IMG/VR virus record: IMGVR_UViG_3300026519_000002
Location: 1-52,618 of that record
Source of the DNA: a virus
Reading direction: 5' to 3' (one strand)
Length of the DNA stretch: 52,618 nucleotides
How positions within the stretch are numbered: the stretch's first letter is position 1; each line of letters starts with the position of its first letter. Shown in pieces: positions 42,306 to 51,742 of the stretch. A program made the translations under genes and the position numbers. The notes under the pieces are model-generated. The model did no database searches. It was not told where the DNA came from and saw nothing but the letters and a program-made list of their open reading frames with translations.

Positions 42306-42602
42306 TCACTCGACGTAGTGTCGAATCGCTCCGATCGCGAGGAAGCGCTTGACGTCGCGCTTGCTCAAGTCCGTCAGGACGTTCTCCATCGATTCCTCGC
42401 CGTCGGTGATCCTGGGGCCTTCCTCACGAGGCTTTCTCGTCTTGGCCGACATGTACTTGAGGATGCAGGTGGGCACGTACTTGCCGGCCTGTGGCTTCGG
42501 CTTGGGGAGGCTGTCGGTGTTCGTCTTGTCCTTGGGCTCCTTGTCGTCGTTGGCGTTGGAGGCCTTCGACGAGCCGCCGGTCTGAATTCGATTGGTGCTC
42601 AT
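42306..42602 (-). CDS. Mu gp35-like small protein after the capsid gene
   Basis: The 98-residue protein starts at the ATG at 42602 with GGAG a few bases upstream; the ORF extending to 42788 intrudes into the capsid gene. A polar lysine-rich N-terminus (NANDDKEPKDKTNTDSLPKP) is followed by YVPTCILKYMSAKTRK and a SMENVLTDLSKRDVKRFLAI helix. Position matches Mu gp35. Function is unknown, perhaps a neck or decoration protein. Confidence 0.6.
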   Translation of the reverse strand: MSTNRIQTGGSSKASNANDDKEPKDKTNTDSLPKPKPQAGKYVPTCILKYMSAKTRKPREEGPRITDGEESMENVLTDLSKRDVKRFLAIGAIRHYVE

Positions 42603-42625
42603 GGTTCTCCGTTCTGGTGCGTGGC

Positions 42626-43744
42626 CTACTGCCAGGCGTCCTTGATCAGACCTCCACAGTTGGAGCCCGTCATCGTGGCGATGTCGGCCATCGCGCAGAC
42701 GATGAAGATGCCGCCGAGCGAGCCGCGGTCCTCGACTCGGAACTCGCGGGTCACGAAACCGTTGCCGTTCGGGCCACGGAGGCGCCACGTGTAGCTCGTC
42801 GCGATCTCCTCGCCGTCGGTGGGCACACCGGGCGGGATGGTGAGCAGCACAACGTCATTGCCCCAGATGCGGCTCAGGGCCGCACCGGGAACGCTGCGGC
42901 TCTTGGCGGACACGACGCAGATCGGCGGGAGGCCGGGGACGATGAAGTCCCGGTTCTGCTGCTGCGTCATGTTCACCCGCGTCAGCGCGTCGTTGACGGC
43001 GTTGTCGCCGAGCATCTGACGCATCTGGTCCCGCACGTCGGGGTGCCGCAGGAACGCGTTGGCCGTCCGCTGCTCCATGACGATCTTGGAGACGTCCTGG
43101 GCCGACTCCTCGATCCGCGTGTGCAGGTCCAGGAGCGGTTCGCTGGTGGCCACGTCGTTCCACTCGAAGCCCGCGCCGAGTGTGACGCGGTTGCCCGCGT
43201 CCCAGTTGGCGAGGGTCAGGAACATGGTCGCCACGTCCTTTTCGCGGTCGATCATGAGCGCCCGCTGGCAGCGTTTCATGGCCGCCTTGCGGGTATCGTA
43301 GGACGCCTGTGAGCTGACGCGGTCGGGGATGAACGTGCCAATGGCACGCTCGACGACCGTGTACGGCGTGAGCGCCGTCTTCGGATCGACCTCGGGCACC
43401 TTGGCTTCGATGCCCGTCTTGACGTCGACCTCGAGGAAGGCGTCGTCGCTCGAGAAGTCGCGATGCTTGTCGCTCGAGTGGTCGACGAGGATCGGCGGGC
43501 TCAGCTCATCGGCCCGAAAGCCGAAGGGCCTGTAGCCGGCGAGGTACGTGCTCAGCTCGGTCGGGTCGTGCACGTCTGCCGGCGTCAGGTCGAGGGTGAC
43601 CAGCTGCCCAGCGCGACCGTACTGGCTGTCCTCGGCCAGCGCGAACTTCCAGCGCTGCTTGCCGCGGTGCTCGCCGCCGTGAGGGTTGTTCTCGAAGAAG
43701 TGAAGCGGCTTCTGCTGCGCTTCGGTCATCCACTGCATCGCCAT
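42626..43744 (-). CDS. Major capsid protein
   Basis: The 372-residue shell protein has an E-loop-like region (KFALAEDSQYGRAGQLVTLD, FSSDDAFLEVDVKTGIEAKV) and a spine-helix region (SSQASYDTRKAAMKRCQRAL). An A-domain follows with TRIEESAQDVSKIVMEQRTA and VNMTQQQNRDFIVPGLPP. The C-terminal GGIFIVCAMADIATMTG strand is typical of HK97-fold capsids in this family. It follows the protease/scaffold and decoration genes. Confidence 0.85.
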   Translation of the reverse strand: MAMQWMTEAQQKPLHFFENNPHGGEHRGKQRWKFALAEDSQYGRAGQLVTLDLTPADVHDPTELSTYLAGYRPFGFRADELSPPILVDHSSDKHRDFSSDDAFLEVDVKTGIEAKVPEVDPKTALTPYTVVERAIGTFIPDRVSSQASYDTRKAAMKRCQRALMIDREKDVATMFLTLANWDAGNRVTLGAGFEWNDVATSEPLLDLHTRIEESAQDVSKIVMEQRTANAFLRHPDVRDQMRQMLGDNAVNDALTRVNMTQQQNRDFIVPGLPPICVVSAKSRSVPGAALSRIWGNDVVLLTIPPGVPTDGEEIATSYTWRLRGPNGNGFVTREFRVEDRGSLGGIFIVCAMADIATMTGSNCGGLIKDAWQ

Positions 43745-43798
43745 GATCGTCGGTTCTCCGTCGTCGTCGTTGTCGTCTCGCTCGTCGTCCGTACGGTC

Positions 43799-44206
43799 TC
43801 AGCCCTGTGCGACCACGCCGGGTCCGGCGAGTTCCACCTCCACGAGGTCGTCCTCGGCCGCAGACGTCGTCTCGAGCGTGCCCACCACGTGGGCGTTGGT
43901 GCCGGCCGCCGCCGCCCAGGCGATGACCTTACCGGCCGCATTTGACATCACGCGAACGCCAGGCGTGGGGAGCGCGCCACCTGCCTTGATGACCGCGCGG
44001 CCTCGGATCTGGACGTCGCCCATGTCGCCATCCGGGACGTCACCGATGGTCACCCCGTAGATGGGATCGGTGGTCGTCGCCGGGAGCCCCATCTGCCCCT
44101 CGGTCGAGTCCAGCCGAACGACGAGGTGCTTATCGATCTGCGCACCCGTCACGTTCTTCTTGGCGCGGAGATCGTCCGAGCCCTTGGTGCTTCGTGCCTG
44201 GCCCAT
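43799..44206 (-). CDS. Head decoration protein (DUF2190-like)
   Basis: The 135-residue beta-rich protein contains AQIDKHLVVRLDSTEGQMGL, GDMGDVQIRGRAVIKAGGAL and VRVMSNAAGKVIAWAAAAG, the pattern of capsid-cement proteins of the DUF2190 group. It lies between protease and major capsid genes, as usual. Its ATG shares a base with the protease stop. It probably trimerises on the mature capsid surface. Confidence 0.75.
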   Translation of the reverse strand: MGQARSTKGSDDLRAKKNVTGAQIDKHLVVRLDSTEGQMGLPATTTDPIYGVTIGDVPDGDMGDVQIRGRAVIKAGGALPTPGVRVMSNAAGKVIAWAAAAGTNAHVVGTLETTSAAEDDLVEVELAGPGVVAQG

Positions 44207-45963
44207 CAGTGGAGCCCTCCCATCGCCGCCTGGCGCTGCGCTCGGACGAGCTCACAAGCGGCCTGCCACCGCTCGTCGAAGCTCAGCTTGTCGCCACCGG
44301 GCTGGCTGGCCACGTAGGCCATGGCCTGCTCGGTGATGTTTCGCCCGGTGAACCGGGACAGGTCGATGGCGCCACCCGAAGGCGCGGGCGGCGCTGGGGG
44401 CTGGCCGCCGTGCTGGCCACCGAAGTGCGCCGGCTGCATGCCCGGAGGCGGCGGCGGAGCACCAGGCAGCGGCGGGGGCTGGCCGAAGCTCTGCAGCAGG
44501 TGCTGCGTGGCACCCTGCGGCAGCGGGTACTTCTCGAGGAACTTGGCGCGCTGAGCGCGGCGGCTCTCGAGGTCCTTGCGGAGCTTGTCGGACTTGCCGC
44601 GGTCGACGCGCAGAACCTCGGAGCGCTTCTCAAGGTCGAGGCCACCGGTCCGGAAAGCCAGGAGCGCCGGCTTGGCCGTGGGCGGCATGCGGTGCGCAGC
44701 CATCGCGGCTTCCACGTCCTCCTCGGCCATCTTGTCCTCGGTGTCCGCCTGGCCGGCGAGCATCTCGGCGATCTCCGGAACCACGCTCTTGAGCTGCTCG
44801 AGGTCGGCGTGAACCGCGGTGACGCTGTCCAGGATCGAGCCTGGATCGTCGACACCGAAGAGCTTGCCGATCGCCTCGAGCTTGGAGCGCGCCTCGGAGC
44901 TCTGCTCGAGCTTGATGCGCATCGATTCCACCTCACGGCGGATGGCGTCGATCGCCTCGTCGTCGTTCGTGATGGTGGCGCTCAGCGCGAGCAGCCGGCA
45001 CAGGGCCAACAACTTTTCGTTCATGCGTTGCTGCGTAGCGCACGTCTTTCGGCCCCTGCCCCTATCCGCCTCGACCGGAGCAGACGTGTCGGGCGAGACG
45101 AGCCGCTGGATGAGCTGCTGCGCGTAGGCCAGCACCTCGGCCGTGGGCGTGAGGATGGGCAGGTTGAGCAGCTGACGAAGGCGCCCCACGAGCCCGCCCA
45201 CGTCGACGCCGGCCGGGGCCGTGTCGGGGGACGAAACGATCGTGGCGAGCTTGTTGAGTTCAGCGGCAGCCTCGGCCACGCCGTCCGTCTCGCTCAGGCC
45301 GAAGATCCAACGCATCTCGCTCATGAGCGCGTCGACGTCGAGCTCGCCGCTCTCGAGCCAGATGCGGGACGCGGCCACGCCACCAACACGCTCGGCCGCC
45401 AGGGGCGCCATCCCCTGAATGAACGGGTCGTTGGTGAGCGCAACGCTGCTCAGGTACCAGCCGATCGATTCCCCCGTAACCGGGTCGACCGCGTCCGGCC
45501 AGATGGCCATGCTCGACCACTGGTAGCGCCCATCGCGAACGTAGCTGAGGGCCGGCTCGAGGAACCGCGTGAGCGACCAGAGTTCCACGCCCTTTTCGCC
45601 ATCACGAACGTCGAGGTCGAGCGTCCAGCCCTGCGCCGGAGCACCGACCACCGCGAGCTGCGAGCCATGTTTTTCGCTCTCGTGGTGGAAGTCCCACGCG
45701 ATGACACCAGCCTCACCCCAGCCGTCCTCACCGGCGCGGTAGCTTGGGTGCCGCCGCAGGTTCTCCTGCAGCTTCTCGAACACCTCACGCGTCAGCTCGA
45801 ATTCGCCTTGATGGTGGCCCTCGTAGCTTCCTTCCGCGGCGATCTGAACCCAGACGGCGTCCTCGCGCAGACGGTTGGGGTCGCCCTCGGGGAGGACCGC
45901 GTGCAGCCGCGCCGCGGCCATGAAGCGACGTCCGCGCAGCTTCGGGAGCTTTCGTCCAGCCAT
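44206..45963 (-). CDS. Capsid maturation protease fused to scaffold (Mu gpI-like)
   Basis: This is a 585-residue protein. The N-terminal protease part (about 20-195) shows DFHHE (91-95), WTLDLDVRD, YQWSSMAIWPDAVDPVTG and SSVALTNDPFIQGM (172-185), as in Mu gpI. The rest is a scaffold: a helical, charged region (about 314-500) followed by a Pro/Gly-rich linker (PPPLPGAPPPPPGM) and a short helical end. An in-frame ATG at 45024 (residue 314) could give a separate scaffold, as Mu gpZ is made, though no strong ribosome-binding site is visible. Confidence 0.8.
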   Translation of the reverse strand: MAGRKLPKLRGRRFMAAARLHAVLPEGDPNRLREDAVWVQIAAEGSYEGHHQGEFELTREVFEKLQENLRRHPSYRAGEDGWGEAGVIAWDFHHESEKHGSQLAVVGAPAQGWTLDLDVRDGEKGVELWSLTRFLEPALSYVRDGRYQWSSMAIWPDAVDPVTGESIGWYLSSVALTNDPFIQGMAPLAAERVGGVAASRIWLESGELDVDALMSEMRWIFGLSETDGVAEAAAELNKLATIVSSPDTAPAGVDVGGLVGRLRQLLNLPILTPTAEVLAYAQQLIQRLVSPDTSAPVEADRGRGRKTCATQQRMNEKLLALCRLLALSATITNDDEAIDAIRREVESMRIKLEQSSEARSKLEAIGKLFGVDDPGSILDSVTAVHADLEQLKSVVPEIAEMLAGQADTEDKMAEEDVEAAMAAHRMPPTAKPALLAFRTGGLDLEKRSEVLRVDRGKSDKLRKDLESRRAQRAKFLEKYPLPQGATQHLLQSFGQPPPLPGAPPPPPGMQPAHFGGQHGGQPPAPPAPSGGAIDLSRFTGRNITEQAMAYVASQPGGDKLSFDERWQAACELVRAQRQAAMGGLH

Positions 45964-45999
45964 GGCGCCAGCATGGCACCCGGCCCCTCGACGCCAGCG

Positions 46000-46230
46000 T
46001 TACCCCTCGTCGGCGAAGTACTCGTGAATGCGGACGGACAGCACCTCGGCCATCGCGAAGGTGTCGTCCTGCATCATGCTGAGCATGTGGGCGAGCTCGC
46101 TCGCGTGCTGCCGCGTCAGGGTGGGTAGCTCCTGTTCGAAGTACTCAAGCGCCCGCAGGGGGTCGTTGGGAACGACGTCGTCGAACTTCAACGGCCGATC
46201 GAGCTTCCTGTTGAGCTTCAGTCCCCTCAC
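46000..46230 (-). CDS. Small hypothetical head-region protein
   Basis: The 76-residue protein begins MRGLKLNRKLDRPLKFDDVV and is then helical with HASELAHMLSMMQDDTFAMA. The GTG start overlaps the MuF-protein stop (GTGA). It sits between the head-morphogenesis and protease genes. No family is recognised; a head assembly accessory is possible. Confidence 0.6.
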   Translation of the reverse strand: MRGLKLNRKLDRPLKFDDVVPNDPLRALEYFEQELPTLTRQHASELAHMLSMMQDDTFAMAEVLSVRIHEYFADEG

Positions 46231-48371
46231 TCGTCCCTCACCGCCGTCTCCAGGTGATCGGCGAGCTTCGAATCCGTCGACAGCTGCCGCGCGAAGCGTT
46301 GAAGATACGCCTTCGGCGTCACCACGTCGACGTCGACCGCCTCGGCCTTGAAGCGCTTGGCCGCCTTGACCACCGCCATGTCGTCGATGCCGTGTGCCCG
46401 TGTCACCTGCAACAGCGACCCGATGTATCGATCGTAGGGCCCTGGTCCCGTCAGCGGCGTCCTCAACAGCTCCTCGGTGCTGTGCCGAGCCAGCAGCTCG
46501 GTCACCGCCTCCTCGAGCTTGGCGCCAGCGCCCTGGTAGGCACCGTCAAACCCCGGGCCGCAACCGTGGATCTCTTCATGCAGCACCGCCGATAACGAGC
46601 GCGCCTCATCGGCCTCTACCACGGCTCCCCTCGCCGCCTTCGCGAGGCCCGCCCGTGCCCACGCCAGCGTTCGGGCCTGGTGGATCACATGCCCCGTCTT
46701 ACGGTTGTGAGCGGCCAAGGCGCCGTAGGCGTCGAGCCGCTGCGGCCACACCTGGATCACCGCGCGGCCGACCATGCCGCGCCAGTTGTCGCGGCTCACC
46801 ATGCCGAGCGTCCGCAGCGCTCGCTGCGTCGCCTCACGCACCGCCTCCAGGCGGTTATCGTCCAGCGCCCCGAGCAACCCAGCTCGCGCCGCCTCGACGC
46901 TCTCGTGGGCGCGCGTCAGCGGGGGCGGTGCCTCGATGACCCGCAGTCGAATCTTCCCCGCGCCACCGGCGATGTCGTCCACCACGTCGGCCAAGGCGTC
47001 CTCGGCACCAGCGATCACGTGGTACCGGTCACCGACCCGCACGGCCACAGCGCGACGGCGTATCCCCGTGCGCAGGCGCGCCGCGACCTCGTTGCCGATC
47101 ACCGTCGCCCGATCGAGCACCACCTTGCCCACGTCCACCGCCTCGGGGTCGCTGTGCGTCAACCGCACGTAGTCCTCCGGGTCGATCCCACGCTCGGCGA
47201 AGGGCGCCTTGGCGGCGGCCCGCTCGCGCTTGGTGGGGCGACGAATGCCCAAGTCGGACGGCCGGATCCGGCCTCGCCGATTCTTGTCCACGCTGTCGAG
47301 CTTCTCGAGGGCGCGCCGGACGGGCAGATCGAGGTGCTTGTCCGCGCCACGCAGCAGGCTCGCCCCCTTCGACGGGCGATCGGGTTGAGCAGGCGGTTCG
47401 CGCTCGGGGTCCGGGGGGTCGGGGTTGGCGATCCGCAGGCTCACCATCGGTGGCGGCTTGTTTGTCCACCTCGGGTCGGGCAGGTTCGGCAGCGGGCCGG
47501 TGTGGATGGTCGGCCCGTGGTCCTGCACCCACTTGTCCGAGCGACTCACGAGCCGGCACCGGCAGTTGTGCCCGAACGGCGCGGCCGTCGCCTGCCACCC
47601 GGGATCGTCGGCGCGCATGACCCAGCCGTTGACGTGCGCGTGCGTCTTGCGGGTGCGCACGTCGCGCACCGCCCGCACCTGCCACCAGGGGCGCACCGCG
47701 AGCACGTGGGGCTGCGTCATGTGGGTCATGCGGCCCCGCGCGTAGGCGCTCTGAACGGCGTTGCGGTAGACCGTCTCAGCGTGCTGGCGGCTGAGCCCCT
47801 CGGCCACCTCCTGAACGCGCAGACGCGCCCTCGCCACCCCCTCCCCGTCGGCCACCGACCGCGCGACCACGTCCTGGATCCGCGCCACCAGCGCCTCGCT
47901 CGACTGCTTGGCCACGGTGAACGCCTCGGTGCGCTCGTGGCGGGTCATCTCGTCCCAGGCCTCGCGCGTGACGGCGGTGCGCGCGCGGAACTCCTCGACC
48001 ACCTCGTGCCAGGGGCGGACGGGATCGGTGGCGCGCCCCACCCGCCGCCGGCCCTGCGGGGCGTCGCACCGGAGCGTCTCGAGGTTGCGGAACGGATCGG
48101 GCGCGTCGACGTCGTCGGTCTCAGCCTCGATCCGGCTGTCGTCGGCGCCGAGCACGGCGGCGCGCAGCACCAAACGCATCAGGCTCAGCGCGAGATCGTG
48201 CAGGTCGACGTCTTCAGCCGGGCGACCGTCGAGGACCTCCTTGAGAAGGCGCCGGTAGGCCCCCACCCCCTCCTCGAGTTCGACGGCGACCAGCGAGCTC
48301 GGCCCCCGGTCGGTGACTGCCGTCAACGCCCGCGCCGCGAGCTCATGGATCGAGCGGGCGGTGATGATCAT
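46227..48371 (-). CDS. MuF-type head morphogenesis protein with C-terminal metallopeptidase-like domain
   Basis: This is a 714-residue protein. The MuF domain lies at about 170-275 (HAETVYRNAVQSAYARGRM, FGHNCRCRLVS, Cys 270 and 272) and is normally injected or capsid-bound. A linker rich in Pro/Asp/Arg follows (about 300-345). Residues about 375-480 resemble a ParB/sulfiredoxin-like fold (VAVRVGDRYHVIAGAEDALA). Residues about 520-714 include SAVLHEEIHGCGPGF, an HExxH zinc-peptidase motif (H598-E-E-I-H602). MuF proteins fused to variable C-terminal domains are known in temperate phages and some are toxins. Activity here is inferred. Confidence 0.75.
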   Translation of the reverse strand: MIITARSIHELAARALTAVTDRGPSSLVAVELEEGVGAYRRLLKEVLDGRPAEDVDLHDLALSLMRLVLRAAVLGADDSRIEAETDDVDAPDPFRNLETLRCDAPQGRRRVGRATDPVRPWHEVVEEFRARTAVTREAWDEMTRHERTEAFTVAKQSSEALVARIQDVVARSVADGEGVARARLRVQEVAEGLSRQHAETVYRNAVQSAYARGRMTHMTQPHVLAVRPWWQVRAVRDVRTRKTHAHVNGWVMRADDPGWQATAAPFGHNCRCRLVSRSDKWVQDHGPTIHTGPLPNLPDPRWTNKPPPMVSLRIANPDPPDPEREPPAQPDRPSKGASLLRGADKHLDLPVRRALEKLDSVDKNRRGRIRPSDLGIRRPTKRERAAAKAPFAERGIDPEDYVRLTHSDPEAVDVGKVVLDRATVIGNEVAARLRTGIRRRAVAVRVGDRYHVIAGAEDALADVVDDIAGGAGKIRLRVIEAPPPLTRAHESVEAARAGLLGALDDNRLEAVREATQRALRTLGMVSRDNWRGMVGRAVIQVWPQRLDAYGALAAHNRKTGHVIHQARTLAWARAGLAKAARGAVVEADEARSLSAVLHEEIHGCGPGFDGAYQGAGAKLEEAVTELLARHSTEELLRTPLTGPGPYDRYIGSLLQVTRAHGIDDMAVVKAAKRFKAEAVDVDVVTPKAYLQRFARQLSTDSKLADHLETAVRDE

Positions 48372-50052
48372 CGGTCAGCTCGTCCGTGAGCAGGGCTTCC
48401 AGTACCGCGTCGCGTGTCCCCTGCCCCATCGAAGCGAGCGCCTCGATGGCGTCGTCGGTGAGATCGAGGCCCCGGAACTTGGCGAGCTGGCGGATGCCGC
48501 CACCCACCTCCGCGATCCATCGCGCATCGTCCGTTCCGAGGCCCGGGACCCTGTGCAAATCCTCGAGTCGCCAGGCCATCGCCGCATCGTAGGCCATGGT
48601 TGCCGCCTCAGTGGTGATCCCCGCTCGCGTCACGATCTGCGCCACCATGCGCTCGCGGTCCTCGTCGGCACGGTCCTCGGCGCCGGCGGTGCCCTCGTCC
48701 TCCTGGGTGGACGCGGCCGCCGAGGCCGCGTCCAGATCGGCCGACTCGCTGGGATCCACGACTTGGTAGCGCACCTTCCCATCCTCGTCGCGCATCCCAA
48801 CCACGTAGGCCTCATCGTCATCAGGGGCCCGCGTCCCAGATGTCTCCCGCACCTCGTCGATAGCGACCGGCACCTGCAGTGCCACTGCGCGTTCGAGGAG
48901 TCCCATTCCCTTCTCGCGGTCGCGCGGCGGATCCGTCTGCAGCGCGAAGCGAGGGGCGCACTTGACGGCGTCGTGGCCGCGATTGAGCGCCACGATGGGC
49001 ACCACCAGTTGTTCCTGGACGCGACCACTCAGACCCTCGCCGAGTCGGTGGTGGATGATGTCCTGCTCGCCCTTGGCCACGATCCCGCCAGCGCGGTTCG
49101 TGTCGTTGGTATCCGTCGTCCCGGTGTTGCCGAGCCATAGCTTCGACATCTGCTTGTCGACGTCGTCGCTGGTCATCTGGAACAGCTGTCCACTGTTCTC
49201 GTGGGGGAAAACCACGTCGAGGTCGATGTCGCGCTCGAAGCGCGCGGTGGTGTCGCGGCCGAGGGCTTCGGCCGCCTCCTCGGCCGCCTCGAGGCCCTCG
49301 GGGCTCGCGTACTCCCCGCCCTTCACGATGCGCCAGGGGACCGCGAAGAGCTCGATGAGGATCATGCGGTAGCGCCAGCTGAAGCGCTTAAAGAACGTCC
49401 AGTAGAGCGACCGCGGCGCCAATCCCTCGCGCTCGGGGTACTCCCGGAACAGCCGTGGCAGCCACCAGATGAACTTCCCAGGGACATCGGCCAACCGCAG
49501 TCCATCATCGGCAAAGTTCCCCGTTTGCTGCCAGGTATCGATGAGGCGCAGGTCGCGTGCCCGGTCAAAGCTCAGCCTGCGCGGATGGATCCAATCGAGC
49601 TGGCGCACCCACCAGGGATCACGGCCTGGGCGCTGCTCCCATTGGATCTCGTGGGCGCCCCGACCATCGTACTCCGCCCATGCCAGGTCGTAGAGCCGCT
49701 CGCCGAAGCATGGGATCTGCGTCAGCTGCGCCCGCACCAGATCGGCGAGCTCCTCGGCGAGCCCCGCGTCGATGTCCGGCCCCTTCGCCGGCGTCAGCCC
49801 CCATGGGGTGCTCTGGATGGCGCCGAAGCGCTTCACCGCCAGGGCCTGCACGTGCCCATCGAGCGACAGCGTCTCGCTCTCCAGGTCGGTGATGGCCACC
49901 ATCTGCCCGCACTCGGCCTGCCGAATGGCGTATTCGATGCGCGCCATGTCAAGGCTCCGGCCGTAGTAGGTTCGGTACTCCTCGCTGCGGGGCAGGCGCC
50001 GCGGCACGATGCGCCGCCGCAGGTCGCTGATGGTGATCTCCCTGACGCTCAC
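48343..50052 (-). CDS. Portal protein, Mu gp29-like (DUF935)
   Basis: This is a 569-residue portal. The N-terminus (YGRSLDMARIEYAIRQAECG, MVAITDLESETLSLDGHVQA), the middle LYWTFFKRFSWRYRMILIEL and VPWRIVKGGEYASPEGLEAA, and IHHRLGEGLSGRVQEQLVVP match the Mu-like portal family. The last 130 residues are acidic and helical. A dodecameric portal is the DNA channel and docking site for terminase. GTG start with GGAG 7 nt upstream; its end overlaps the MuF gene start by 29 bp. Confidence 0.87.
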   Translation of the reverse strand: MSVREITISDLRRRIVPRRLPRSEEYRTYYGRSLDMARIEYAIRQAECGQMVAITDLESETLSLDGHVQALAVKRFGAIQSTPWGLTPAKGPDIDAGLAEELADLVRAQLTQIPCFGERLYDLAWAEYDGRGAHEIQWEQRPGRDPWWVRQLDWIHPRRLSFDRARDLRLIDTWQQTGNFADDGLRLADVPGKFIWWLPRLFREYPEREGLAPRSLYWTFFKRFSWRYRMILIELFAVPWRIVKGGEYASPEGLEAAEEAAEALGRDTTARFERDIDLDVVFPHENSGQLFQMTSDDVDKQMSKLWLGNTGTTDTNDTNRAGGIVAKGEQDIIHHRLGEGLSGRVQEQLVVPIVALNRGHDAVKCAPRFALQTDPPRDREKGMGLLERAVALQVPVAIDEVRETSGTRAPDDDEAYVVGMRDEDGKVRYQVVDPSESADLDAASAAASTQEDEGTAGAEDRADEDRERMVAQIVTRAGITTEAATMAYDAAMAWRLEDLHRVPGLGTDDARWIAEVGGGIRQLAKFRGLDLTDDAIEALASMGQGTRDAVLEALLTDELTDDHHRPLDP

Positions 50053-50102
50053 GTCGACTGCTCCATGTGTCCACTCACGTGCCGTAGCCTCGCACCCCGG
50101 GG

Positions 50103-51572
50103 TCAGAACCCACCCCTAGCCGCCGAGGCGCGGCGGCCGCGCGTGCGGCTGCGCCCCAGGCTCCGCATCGCGCTCACCTCGGCGTAGGCGCCACTCGAGC
50201 CGTCGACCTGGTCGTCGTTGGCGCCGTCAGGGAACGCCACGTGCTCGTCGATGAAGGCGTGGTTCCACTTCGCCTTGACCAGCCGCACCGTGCCGAGCTT
50301 GCAGTGGGCCGACCACGGCCGCGCGCGCGTAACCTTGTCGCCCGTCGGTCGCCTCGTCCCCACGTCGTAGCCGTGCAGCTCGCGCGCGTAGTCGTCGACT
50401 TCGAACTTGCCAGCCTGCCCGGGGTCCTGCTCGAGCACCGTCCGGACGTGCTGCCACGTGTCCTTGTCCGCCTCGGCCGTGTCCTTGACGAGCTGCTGCA
50501 CGTCGTGGGGCTTGGCCCGCACCCGTACCACGTCGAGCACCCACACCAGGCGCGTCTTCTTGTGCCGGCCCATGAGCACCCCCACCGTCCAGTCCGGATC
50601 CGTCCCCTTGCGCGCCTCGGTGCCGGCGCGATCCCAGTAGCGCACCAGCGCCTCGAGCTCGGTCGGCTGCGGCGCCGTGGGTTCGAGGATGAACCAGTCC
50701 TTCTGGAAGAACAGGCCGGCCGCCGGGCGGATCATCCAATCGCCGTGGCGAAGCTGCGCGTAGGTGAGCGGATCGAGTGCCTGCAACCCCGCCGCGTACT
50801 CGCCGTCGGCCACGAGGTAGGGGTTGTCGTCGAGCAACGACCGGATGAACTGCCGCGTCCGGCTCACAGGGTGGTCGGTGGCGCAGCTCGATTGCTTCGG
50901 CGGGGGGCGGGCATCGGCGCGCCACTCGGCACCGCAGTCGACGCACTCGATGATGGTGTCGTCGTCCACCTGGTGCTCGTCTTCGCCGACGGTCACGAAG
51001 CGCAGCACCCGATCGCTGTCGACGTAGGGCCCCTCGTATTCGTCGGTGTAGAAGCCCGGCCGGTAGAGCCAGGGCGCGAAGCGCTTCAGCACCCACGCCT
51101 CGCCCGCGCCCCCGGGGTTGCTCGTGGCCCGCAGACGCAGCGGGATCCCTTCCGTCGAGCGCATGCGGCTGATAAGGTAGCGATAGGGGTAGTCAGTGGG
51201 CTGCGTCGTGAGTTCGTCCCAACCGACGAACTGGTACTCCGCGCCCTGGTACTGGTGCACGTCCTCGTCCCGGTCGAGGTAGCCAAATTCCAGCACCGCC
51301 CCGCTCGGAAACGTCCACGCGTGCTTGGTGCCGTTGTACCGGGCCCAGCCGCTCAGCAGCTGGTGGCTTCGGGGGATGAGCGTACGCTCGAGCTCGGGGT
51401 AGGCCCGGCGCAGGATGATGGCGCGGTAGCGAGGCTGCCCTACGTGCCGAACCGCTTCGGCAAGCAGGGCGTCGCTCTTGCCTCCCCCCGCTGCCCCGCC
51501 GAAGAGCACCTCGAAGGCCGGCGACCGCAGAAAGGTCTCCTGCGGCCCGGGGGTGGGGCGCCAGCCGGTCAC
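50103..51572 (-). CDS. Terminase large subunit
   Basis: This is a 489-residue packaging motor. The ATPase has Walker A FGGAAGGGKSDALL near the N-terminus and Walker B QFVGWDELT, with ATSNPGGAGEAWV as coupling motif. The nuclease domain begins at RYWDRAGTEARKG and has acidic residues in DPDWTVGVLMGR and later KWNHAFIDEHVAFPDG. The GTG at 51572 overlaps the small gene upstream (GTGA). The ORF extending to 51791 is that gene's shadow. Confidence 0.9.
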   Translation of the reverse strand: MTGWRPTPGPQETFLRSPAFEVLFGGAAGGGKSDALLAEAVRHVGQPRYRAIILRRAYPELERTLIPRSHQLLSGWARYNGTKHAWTFPSGAVLEFGYLDRDEDVHQYQGAEYQFVGWDELTTQPTDYPYRYLISRMRSTEGIPLRLRATSNPGGAGEAWVLKRFAPWLYRPGFYTDEYEGPYVDSDRVLRFVTVGEDEHQVDDDTIIECVDCGAEWRADARPPPKQSSCATDHPVSRTRQFIRSLLDDNPYLVADGEYAAGLQALDPLTYAQLRHGDWMIRPAAGLFFQKDWFILEPTAPQPTELEALVRYWDRAGTEARKGTDPDWTVGVLMGRHKKTRLVWVLDVVRVRAKPHDVQQLVKDTAEADKDTWQHVRTVLEQDPGQAGKFEVDDYARELHGYDVGTRRPTGDKVTRARPWSAHCKLGTVRLVKAKWNHAFIDEHVAFPDGANDDQVDGSSGAYAEVSAMRSLGRSRTRGRRASAARGGF

Positions 51573-51742
51573 GGCTCCTGCTCCGCCGCAAAGGCCTCGG
51601 CCTCCAACGCCTGCTCCACCCATGACTCGACGAGGCGCTCGTCCTCGATGGCGACGGCCGGATCCTCGATGGGCGCCCGCCGCCGGCGCCTCCGCTCCAT
51701 GCGCCGGCGCTCGCCGCGGCGATGGTTGGGTCGGTTGCTCAC
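51569..51742 (-). CDS. 57-residue charged protein between winged-helix and terL genes
   Basis: The small protein MSNRPNHRRGERRRME... has a very basic first half and an acidic helical second half (EDERLVESWVEQALEAEAFA). The GTG start overlaps the winged-helix stop, and its stop overlaps the terL GTG, both as GTGA. Coupling and charge pattern suggest a real terminase-associated protein. No family is recognised. Confidence 0.55.
   Translation of the reverse strand: MSNRPNHRRGERRRMERRRRRRAPIEDPAVAIEDERLVESWVEQALEAEAFAAEQEP

Noticed and set aside
44194-46128. 644-codon plus-strand ORF
   Set aside because: Antisense shadow of the protease/scaffold gene.
46680-48389. 569-codon plus-strand ORF
   Set aside because: Antisense shadow of the MuF protein gene.
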